Source of the DNA: Phaeoceros laevis
Taxonomy: Eukaryota > Anthocerotophyta > Anthocerotopsida > Notothyladales
Reading direction: 5' to 3'
Length of the DNA: 48,769 nt
Assembly (NCBI GenBank): GCA_049999765.1
Contig: JBNGIQ010009266.1
Coordinates: forward strand, 63,678 to 112,446
The notes beneath the pieces were generated by a model, which saw only the letters and a program-made list of their open reading frames with translations, was not told the origin of the DNA and made no database searches. A program made the position numbers and the translations under genes. Each line of letters starts with the position of its first letter. Position 1 is the first letter of the stretch. This document shows positions 40,757 to 48,769 of the stretch, piece by piece.

Positions 40757-43129
40757 AAATTTGATTCAGATCCACCTAGTGCTCGTCACCCCGCCCGAGG
40801 AGTCGGAGGACACCACTAAGGTTCGTAGCTTTCAAAAGCAACAGTATATGTAGACTAGTTGCTGACTACGCTGCATGTGTTGCGCGGATCGGATGTGCTT
40901 AGGTCAGCAGAAGCAGGAATTTCATACCCTCCAAGGGCGATCATAGCTGACTAGATTGGATAGCATCACACAACTTGTAATGTGACAAGGCACACGAGCT
41001 AACCATTGGCCCTACTAATGATACACAATATACAATGGCCTCGGTTTGATCCCATGCTGCAGTGGAAAGGATTGTGGCGGGCCCTTGGGATTCCGGAGTG
41101 CATGCTTAGCTCAGCCTTATCTTCGAGGGGGAAGACTCTTCTGTAAGAACTGACCGACACTTCGAGAATCAGGTTTTCGTTTTCTTTTCTTGGCTGTGAC
41201 ACGCGTTGGCGGCTGCTCTGTGTGAAAAAGGTGGAGAGACTCGGGAGGGTAGATATTACATTTCTGACCTTGCTGATGGCGTGGTGCATTTTGGAGGTAC
41301 TTCAGCGCTGGCAGAACAGCCACCACGGATCCTGATTTTATGCATGAATCTTCAGGAAAATGGTTGGATGCATCCGATGTACTGCAGCTGAAGAGTAAAT
41401 AATTCCCCTTAATTATCAGTCCCCTCAATTACCAGGCTGAGAACGAAGTTCAATCAACTGCACCGTTTTCCTGAACAAACAATGCAGTTTTTACTGTTGC
41501 TGCTGTCGTGAAATTCTTTAGAGTAGTCTAGTAGTGCTACCTGCGGAGGGCAGGCTGAGCTTCTGAGTCTTCAACCACTTATCTTCCATTAATCAACCCC
41601 TTAATTGTCAGTCTTTTGTTTGCAAGGCTGGAACGCAGTTCAACTAACAGTACCCTTTTCCTGAATAATTTCCTGAATAAAGAATGCAGATGTTACGGGC
41701 TGTTGCAGCCAGCGTGAAATTCTTTAGAGTAGTCTAGTAGAGTTACTTGTGGACGACACAAGGCTGAGCTTGTGGCTGCTCTTCGACCTCGTGTCTTCCA
41801 TTTAGTCTAACTTCCATTTAGTCTAAGTTGTCTGCTCATCAAGCATTTTTCAAATAGCAGACCCGACAATGAGTCCAGTGTGTAAGAGAACATTCAGCAT
41901 AGCATCAACATACCAACATCCTACAGAATTTGCCCTTTTGCGGATTCATTTCCGGAACATCCCCTTGCGTTCCTAAACAACTCCATCTCCCTAGACATCT
42001 CACTAGAATGTCACCAGTACCATTGTGCAACGAAGAGAGTGAAGAGAGTCTCTCTCAACCTTCCCTGGCCGAACGTTAGCTAAGCACCTTGCCACCACCG
42101 CTAGGTTCAATAATGCATCCCTCTTTGAGGAGTTGGAGAACATGCCATAGCAGCTTCCATACCATTCATAGCTACTACAACGTACAGATATTGCCCAATA
42201 GTGCTGACGGTTGCTTCCACTTAACGTGTTCGTACGTTGTAAAGACAGGTTCCGGGGCAACCGGTGTGCCTTATTTTTTGCACGGGAGTTGGCGCTATCG
42301 TGTGGGCCCAAGGCAGACGTGAACCATGCGATTCATTTAGACCTCGTCAGCGAGCACAGCAGACTGGCTGTTCGAAGGACTTTTCTGCACATTTGATCGC
42401 CGCTCAGGACCGAAGCCACAGGGAGAAGATAAATGCAAGAACAATAGCCTACTCCGGCAGCAAATCCGTGACACGAAGAGTGCACCAAAAGGTTCATCTC
42501 AAGTATCATCAGGTTTTTACTAATATGTACAACTGCAACAGCCTAAAAGACCTAATATCCACATTGAGAGCTTATCGTTACAATCCTTCGGCAAAATTGG
42601 GCAGAGGCTCTCAGACCTCTGCAGATTACAAGTACAGATCCATATGCATCTGACTACTGCACAGTTCCAGTGCGGAACTCAGTTCCGGTGTGGAACCATT
42701 GGAAGGCAGACATCAACCCTTCGGACAACGCATGACGAATGAGGCGCAAGTCCCCCTTCAATTGAAAGAAAGAAGAAACAATGTCTTCTACTCTCCGGAC
42801 AATGTGTGGCGGGCCACATAAGCTCTTGCCATTATCTCATAATACCACCTCATCTTCCTTCACCGCTGCCCAGGGCAAGCACGTCAAGCATATTCAAGAA
42901 AAACACTCCGATCTTATAGCTGCCGATGCGCACTGTGATAGCCTAGCTACCGACTTCCTGTGATGAACGCCTGTACAACGATCTCGGCCAGCACAGCTCA
43001 TGTTGCAACATCCAGTAAATGGTCCGAGAGCCAGACTCCGGGCGGTTCCCTTTCCGATCCTTCATCGCCGGTACAATCTCGTGTCCGAGGAGCAAAGTAA
43101 CTGAGATACGTCACACCTCAGACCCTGCT
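40757..43129. other. Intergenic region with a degenerate tandem repeat
   Basis: About 2.4 kb without a supported gene. Bases just after 40756 contain the alternative HIT C-terminal frame. A degenerate ~206-bp tandem repeat lies at 41395-41790. Small frames on both strands around 42000-42960 lack family resemblance. Sequence from 42960 to 43129 is likely the 3' UTR of the J-domain gene on the minus strand. Confidence 0.45.
41395..41790. repeat. Degenerate ~206-bp tandem repeat, two copies
   Basis: A 27-base core beginning GTGAAATTCTTTAGAG and ending CTAGTAG is identical at 41508-41534 and 41714-41740, an offset of 206. Flanking blocks also recur: CCTTAATT.TCAGTC, AACG.AGTTCAA, CC.TTTTCCTGAA, AATGCAG and GGCTGAGCTT. 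Copies differ by several indels, so this is an old duplication. Confidence 0.75.
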
Positions 43130-43747
43130 TCAGGCCCGCTGCTCCTGCCTCTTGCGTCGCATTTTGGCACCCCAGGACTCGGGGGCCTCGGCGTTCTTAG
43201 CAGCACTCCTCCTCTTGAGCACCGACAGCTGGTCCTCCCAGTGCACTCTCCACTCCTCGGTGCAGCCGTCGGGATCGGAGTAGCGCCTCCTCCCGGAAGC
43301 TATGGCGTTGAGGGAGTTAGCCATGTCCATGTCGTAGAGAGCCCGCCTCCTGGGATCAGACAGCGTCTCATAGGCCTCCTGCACCTCGATGAACTTGACG
43401 GCACACTCCTTGGATTCCTCCGGCGGGCACACATCCGGGTGCAGCTTCTTGGCCATCTGCCTGTAGGCCACCTTGATGTCCGGCAGGGCCACATCCTGCG
43501 GCAACCCCAGCAGCTCGTAGAAGTTCGGCGTCTGCATCACCTTCTCCAAGATAGCCCGGGGAGGAGCCACTGCCGCCCTGCCGCTGCCGCCGCAGCTCCA
43601 GCCCCGCATCCCGCTGTGCTGCCTCACCGACTCCCCTGCGAAGGAAGACCTGAGCTTCACCCTCCCCTTCTCAACGCCGCCAAGGATCCCGCAAAAATGC
43701 GCTCCAGAAACCAACCCCTGCACCATCGCTGTGCTGCCGCTAGCCAT
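43130..43747 (-). CDS. J-domain (DnaJ-like) co-chaperone, predicted plastid-targeted
   Basis: A single exon of 205 aa starts at the ATG at 43747; an in-frame TTG further up is not a normal plant start. The J domain runs from about residue 75 (NFYELLGLPQDVALPDIKVA) to 138, with the HPD motif at 103-105 and the helix IV motif EAYETLSDPRRRALYD. J proteins stimulate the ATPase of HSP70 through HPD. The first ~70 residues are rich in Ser, Gly, Val and Arg without acidic residues in the early part, typical of a plastid transit peptide. The small size and the C-terminal basic tail (KMRRKRQEQRA) recall the plant plastid J20/J11 group. No zinc-finger or C-terminal substrate domain is present, so it is a type III (DnaJC) protein. 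Confidence 0.88.
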   Translation of the reverse strand: MASGSTAMVQGLVSGAHFCGILGGVEKGRVKLRSSFAGESVRQHSGMRGWSCGGSGRAAVAPPRAILEKVMQTPNFYELLGLPQDVALPDIKVAYRQMAKKLHPDVCPPEESKECAVKFIEVQEAYETLSDPRRRALYDMDMANSLNAIASGRRRYSDPDGCTEEWRVHWEDQLSVLKRRSAAKNAEAPESWGAKMRRKRQEQRA

Positions 43748-44723
43748 GTCTTTCAGCAACGAAAGGTACGAGAACTGCAGATGCCGCAAGCAAGTTGCTC
43801 CCGCGAGGGGTGACCTCCAACACTGCACGCAAAAGCAGGCAAACGGGTATGCTGCTTCTCTCAACGATGGCTACCTTTTGAACCAGCTCCCGAGACACGT
43901 AAGAGGGCAGCGGTGTCAGAGCGACACGTCAGGCGGGATGGCCAGCCCTGATTTCGAGCCGTGGGCGGTGGGAAGTGGCGTGCTCTTCGATAGATGTTGT
44001 GTGCTTTAAGGATATGGCTCAATGCCAGCACCCTCACCACCTTTAAAGAAGCAGAGAGAGGAGAGAGGAAGGGGCGGCTATAGCTGGCCCTGTGGGCTAA
44101 AGATGTTAATCGCCATCCATGTGGGCTAAATGGCTAAATAAAGAGGTGAGGATAGCAAACCGAAACGCCGCGGTGCCGGCGAAGCGTATCCAAATTGGAG
44201 GAGCTGTCTGAGAGGGACACTTCCAAACACAACTTCGAGTCTCCGAGGGGCCGGCACAAACCGCGTGGTAGTGGTGCCTTTCTTGCCAAAGATGGTGTAG
44301 GACCCTGTAGGTTTAGCATACCACAGTATATTACAGTATATGCCTATTGTGCAACCGTACAGTTTCCAGAATGCGTTTCGTGCCCGTAAAAGGTACATCA
44401 GGGTGTTTGGTGGAGTCCTCCGCGCGTCCATCTGTCGTGTACCATAGCTTCTAGATTGTGAAAGAGGAGCCAGCCGGGCATGTCATAGCGTGCTCCATCC
44501 ATCATGCTGCCTTAGAAACTTCCATGACCAGCACGATTGCATAGCCATCATCGCTCGCTTAGGGTCGTGTTAAGTGTAGGCTGGAGGCCAGAGGGGATAT
44601 GATCGGATTGCCTAGTGGGGTTACTCGTGGGTCCCGGCGCCGCCGTGGCCCTGACGCTGATCTCACTACTCCGTGAAAAGGCAGGCTTCCACCGACTGGC
44701 TTCTTGACTTGCCTAGACTCCAG

Positions 44724-44850
44724 AGATTGTCCCAATTGTTAGGTGGGCCTCATGATTTCCAATTTTCATGCCATGTGGCTCAGATTGTCCCAATTGTTAA
44801 GGTGGGCCACCGGGCCTCATGATTTCCGATTTTCCTCCCATGTCATGTGG
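44724..44850. repeat. Imperfect tandem duplication of ~58 bp
   Basis: Two copies begin AGATTGTCCCAATTGTTA at 44724 and 44782. Both continue GGTGGGCC..CTCATGATTTCC, ATTTTC and CATGTGGC. The second copy has an insertion near GGGCCACCGGGCC. Confidence 0.8.
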
Positions 44851-45821
44851 CCACTGGACTAGGACTAGTAGATGGTCGATGGAGACTGGGCACTCGCTTC
44901 TCGACGTACTAGTCTACAGTCTACATATTATACGTCTCCCAGTCTCCCCAAATTGCCTCCCGGAACTGTTGGACTATAAACTGCTTCCAGCACCTTCTAT
45001 TTCACGTGGGCGCTTTGAAGAGCTCAAAGTAGTGAATATGCCTACAGGGCACACACAGCGGTAGTAGTAGACCCGTAATAAAATTTGGTGTTTAGCCAAC
45101 TCCACATGGGATTGGAAAGCGGCTACACCATGCCCTAGGGTCATGCAGTGCCACCTAGGGGGGACTATTTGCGCAAACGCGAGTAGAGAGGAAAACGTGC
45201 CACTTCGGATGACACCGGTGTCCGAAATGCCCACAGATGAAGGATGTCGTGAAAACCGTGTGGTTTGGCATGCAGGTGTACGAAATGCGCAAAGCGGAAC
45301 CGTCAAATGGGAGGGAGCTTGTGTGGCAAGATTTTAGGCCTCCGTTAGGGTTTAGTCAGTCACGAGGGACGGGAACATCCGCCGTGGCCTCGAGGGCTAA
45401 CCATGGGTGTAGACCGCCGGTCGCACCTGGTGAGGCTTGCCGGTAGCAAGCTCGTGGCTAACGACTTTCGGGCTGTAGGTTCCAAGCTGTAGGTGCCAGC
45501 CCTGAGGCATACTCGTAGGAAGCTCGGCTCCATCATCCTGCAAGTCGCGCCAAGGGGGACCAGCACTTGCACAGTGTTTTTAGGACCTTCATTAGCACTT
45601 GCACAACATTTTTAGGACCTGTAACAGCTTGCTCATGACAAGTGGTGAAGGTGGAGGTAGCGTGGATTAGTCACGAGAGCTAGGTGATTTTGAAAATATT
45701 AACTCAGTCTTTGTTGAATCATTGTATCAAATACTAAATTCTTATTTGTCCACTTATTGACATGTTGAATACTACTAAATTCTTCCAAGATCAAACATGG
45801 CTGGCGCGACGACACTAGCGA

Positions 45822-45887
45822 CATGTGAGGAAGTCGCGCGGCTTGGGAAGTCGCACGACTTCCCAAGTCACGCGGCTTACTCACATG
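45822..45887. repeat. 66-bp hairpin (imperfect palindrome)
   Basis: The outer arms CATGTGAG (45822-45829) and CTCACATG (45880-45887) and the inner arms CTTGGGAAGTCG (45842-45853) and CGACTTCCCAAG (45856-45867) are perfect complements, with a CA loop. The intermediate 12 bases pair about two-thirds. Such a structure may be a MITE remnant or could form a cruciform. Confidence 0.85.
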
Positions 45888-46156
45888 GCCCTTTTTTAAG
45901 AAACGTGTTTCCGTTTTCGCACGTTATTTTATTAAGGTCGTGGCATTATTCTGAAAACGCCCTAGAAACTTGGAAACGCAAAACGTCGAAACTCGGAAAC
46001 ACAAAAACGCGTTTCCACGCTGGAGGAAACACGTTTCCAGTAACTAAGATTTGTAGCTGCTCAACACCCAAGGCGTCCCAGATGTCCAACACGAATTGCA
46101 AACATTGCCACATAAATAAGCAATTTCACTGAATAACGTACCCGAAAGTGCTTGTT

Positions 46157-46204
46157 TTTTTTAGGGCATGATATCGGATATCTGGTGTACCCAGCCCTAA
46201 AAAA
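46157..46204. repeat. 48-bp foldback with TTTTTTAGGGC / GCCCTAAAAAA ends
   Basis: The ends are perfect 11-bp inverted repeats. The interior contains GATATC twice and the phrase GGTGTACCCAGCCC. Read from the right end it starts TTTAGGGCTGGGTAC, similar to terminal sequences of hAT-type MITEs as I recall them. A related phrase TAGGGCTGTGCTAGTACC occurs near 47486. Confidence 0.6.
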
Positions 46205-47866
46205 CGCCAATTTTCCATTAAAAAATTCGTGCTTGTCTTATTCTGAGTCGTGCTTTGGATAGTCAAAGAGCCCTACAATGCTTGGATTGTTGCGTGTGAG
46301 GTATCAAAATGACCACCATTTTACGGCGCATCTTCTAGTATATAGTACATCAACAACCGATTCCTGACGCCTCTGCTATAAGGATACGAAAGCTGCTAAC
46401 AAGGAGTTGGGATTTGCTGAATTTTTTAAGCGATTCTTGCAGTTTAAGAAAATTTTCATTTCAAAAGTAAAGTGAGAAATATGCTACGAGACAAGCTCTA
46501 TGTGTATTGTCATGACAAGGCCTATCAGTATATTAATATAAAAATGCAATATTTGACAATTAGCGACTGATACACAACTATATCAACATAAAGTTGAAAT
46601 TTGTTTAGGGTTTACCTTATCAAGACATGCATGAACAAGTGGATTTCACTCAAAATAAACTTTCAATCATGAATGATGATGATGAATTTTCTATTATTAC
46701 CAGACTGACTCTCGGCAGGCAAGATAACTCCGATAATGACGACAATGCGGAATCCACCGACCGCGAAGAAAACCTTCATGCATACGAGGTAGACGGTCTA
46801 CCTACTCCCCGTGGAGGAACCCTTTAAGGAGTTGCAGGATTCGATGATTTATTGAAAGGAATCGTCGATTTATAAGTTACCACGATGTTATGAGGAATCG
46901 TAAGGTCACTTTCATTGTATATGGTGAGAAAAAAAATTCAAAATACCATATTTACACGATATGATTTCGAAGTTAGCACATGGTAGTTACGATTTCGTCG
47001 TTGTCGTGCGCGCTGCCAAACTTAAGATGCACGCTCGTCACTGCCCGCCATCGCGCGCGATGCCAAACTCAAAATGTACGCCCGCTCCGCTCCGCCTACT
47101 TGCCATCTCTCCGCCCGCCATCGCTTCGCTCAGCCATCGCCTACTCATGTGCGATGCTCAAACCCTAAGTGATGTAGTTAAGTAGGGTAACTAAGTATGT
47201 ATAGACAAGATCATATATACAGTGATATAAATATTTACAAATACACCGTATATACGGCGATTCCGAATCGCCATTTTCAATGAAGCGTCAATTTGACGTC
47301 ACGTACGTCACTTTCCCGCTTCGATATTTTGCGCTTTGGCAACTAAGGAGGAACCTGAGGAGCCTACAATAGTTAATTTTCCTCGTAAGCAAATGTCTTC
47401 ACTTCTAGAGCCGACAGAAAATGACTTGTTGGACGAAAGTGACGTGTGAAACCATAAATTATGGTTCGTGCATAAGGTATGTGAGGTAGGGCTGTGCTAG
47501 TACCTGTGCAGGTACCGAATGTCCGGTACCTGTGTTGTTAAAATGTAAAGAGATATAAAATATAGACATTTTGGGGTTACTACGTATACACATGATTTTT
47601 GCTGCATTTTTCCGGCAAAGTCTTGTATAAGCAACAAACCCGCGGGCCTCGGGTACCGGATATCTGCTAAAAACCTTGCATTGAGCTTGCCAGGATCGAT
47701 GGCACGGTGGATTGAGGCAGGTGAGCGTAAGGGAGTGTGCGTTGAGCGTGAGGCAAACTTTGCACAATGAAAAACGGTTATCAGTTGAAGTCGCGCGACG
47801 CGCACATAAGTACATGTGTTTTTTTGAAACTACTTTTCAACTACCTAATTAACTACTAATACGAGT

Positions 47867-47966
47867 NNNNNNNNNNNNNNNNNNNNNNNNNNNNNNNNNN
47901 NNNNNNNNNNNNNNNNNNNNNNNNNNNNNNNNNNNNNNNNNNNNNNNNNNNNNNNNNNNNNNNNNN
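47867..47966. other. Assembly gap (100 N)
   Basis: Placeholder gap of unknown size. It removes the end of the copia pol frame and probably the start of its downstream LTR. Confidence 0.99.
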
Positions 47967-48769
47967 ATCTTACCTCGCCCCTTGCAACCACATCTCTAAC
48001 AAAATGATGATGGACTTCTATATGCTTCGTTCGAGAATGAAAAACCGGGTTGTTGGCGAGGGCAATAGCCCCTTGATTATCACAATACAACTCCGTTGGT
48101 TCACTCTGAGTTTGCCCAATATTGTCCAAGCACCGCCGATCCCAAATGGCTTCCTTGGCAGCCACTGTCAATGCCTTGTACTCCGCTTCGGTACTTGATA
48201 AACAAATATTTGCATTTTTCTTGCATGACCAAGAAATCGGTCCACCACCCAGCATAAAAACATACGCAGCGACGGACTTCCTGCTATCCGGATCTGCTGC
48301 CCAATCACTATCACAAAATCCCACCAGCGCAAGCACCTTGCCATCCACACCCTGGTAAATGATGCAAAAATCTGCTGTATGCTTCAGGTATCTCATNNNN
48401 NNNNNNNNNNNNNNNNNNNNNNNNNNNNNNNNNNNNNNNNNNNNNNNNNNNNNNNNNNNNNNNNNNNNNNNNNNNNNNNNNNNNNNNNNNNNNNNNTTAA
48501 CCTGAACCCAATGATCTTTGCCATGGCTTGCTAGAAATTGTGAAACGAGGTGCACAGGAAACGCAATATCCACCCTCGTCAAGCAAGTCAAATATATTAG
48601 CGTACATACTGCTTCTTTGTAAGGTACCTTTTGCATTTCCTCAATTTCCTCTGGTGAGGCCGCTGCTTGCTCCTTGGACAACTTCACACCAGCAGAAAGT
48701 GGAGTGTTGCTGCTATGAGCCTCCATCAAATTAAACCTGCTAAGCATGTCATTTATGTACTTCCTCTGC
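47967..48769 (-). mobile_element. Ty1/copia retrotransposon pol fragment (reverse transcriptase end and RNase H)
   Basis: On the minus strand the frame enters from beyond the right edge (QRKYINDMLSRF) and stays open to the gap at 47966, interrupted only by the 48397-48496 gap. The end of the reverse transcriptase is typical of copia: PYKEAVCTLIYLTCLTRVDIAF, then HWVQV, gap, MRYLKHTADF. RNase H follows with FCDSDWAADPDSRKS, ISWSCKKNANICLSSTEAEY, LYCDNQGAIALA and TKHIEVHHHFVRD. Catalytic acidic residues are in place and no stop or frameshift is visible, so the element could be fairly young. Its role is self-copying by reverse transcription. Gag, protease and integrase would lie beyond the right edge, since the element is transcribed leftward. 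Confidence 0.92.
48397..48496. other. Assembly gap (100 N) inside copia pol
   Basis: The protein before the gap ends HWVQV plus two bases and after it resumes MRYLKH. Copia relatives have only about two to three residues between these points, so the true gap may be near 7 bases instead of 100. Confidence 0.95.

Larger units (their letters stand above)
43748..47866. other. Repeat-rich intergenic region
   Basis: Four kilobases without a supported gene. The first ~400 bases are the probable promoter and leader of the J-domain gene. Further right are a ~58-bp tandem duplication (44724-44850), a long hairpin (45822-45887), palindromic GTTTCC/GGAAAC motifs (45900-46045), a small foldback (46157-46204), an imperfect internal repeat with the phrase GCCAAACT at about 47016 and 47062, and AT-rich sequence. 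The end next to the gap could contain the LTR of the copia element, but the boundary cannot be set. Confidence 0.45.

Noticed and set aside
42003-42963. Several frames of 60-129 codons between the HIT and J-domain genes
   Set aside because: They show no family resemblance, have conflicting frames and no consistent splice structure.

Overview
This window looks like nuclear DNA of an early-diverging land plant (bryophyte or lycophyte grade). The reasons are that almost every gene is cut by short GT-AG introns of about 50-300 nt, that the proteins are plant-type (exocyst SEC10, plant SSX2IP/ADIP-like protein, plant PTPMT1, GH43 galactosidase, plastid J-protein, PLS-DYW PPR protein), and that a Ty1/copia element lies at the right edge. 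Three blocks of exactly 100 N (32121-32220, 47867-47966, 48397-48496) are scaffold gaps of unknown true size. The species cannot be named from the sequence alone.

Layout. 1-30 kb is a compact, moderate-GC gene-rich block: P-type PPR protein (+), MRNIP-like zinc-ribbon protein (+), SSX2IP/ADIP-like coiled-coil protein (+), PTPMT1-type phosphatase (-), GH43 type II membrane galactosidase (+), P-loop sulfotransferase-like protein (+), SEC10 (+), PPR-DYW RNA-editing factor (+), epoxide hydrolase (+) with a decayed copy of its last exon downstream, and a pyruvoyl-dependent arginine decarboxylase (-). From 30 to 37.7 kb the DNA becomes AT-rich and holds one unrecognised multi-exon gene whose first exon is GC-rich and interrupted by an assembly gap. 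From 37.7 to 43.8 kb come a large Cys-rich intronless ORF (-), a bacterial-type HIT protein (+) and a plastid J-domain protein (-). The last 4-5 kb are repeat-rich intergenic DNA and the copia pol fragment (-).

The exon models were built by eye. In each case the reading phase was checked across every splice junction, and the joined protein was compared with what I know of the family. Total lengths come out close to family norms (SEC10 810 aa, SSX2IP-like 506 aa, epoxide hydrolase 322 aa).

The observation I would follow first is the gene at 28843-30001. It encodes a pyruvoyl-dependent arginine decarboxylase, a family known mainly from archaea and a few bacteria. Here it has two spliceosomal introns, a long N-terminal extension that could be an organelle transit peptide, and all key residues of the proenzyme, including a Thr-Ser self-cleavage site. 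A second unusual structure is a 120-bp tandem duplication at 22766-23013, whose two copies differ by a precise flip of a 13-bp hairpin loop. The genes are mostly unrelated housekeeping functions and show no evident shared pathway.
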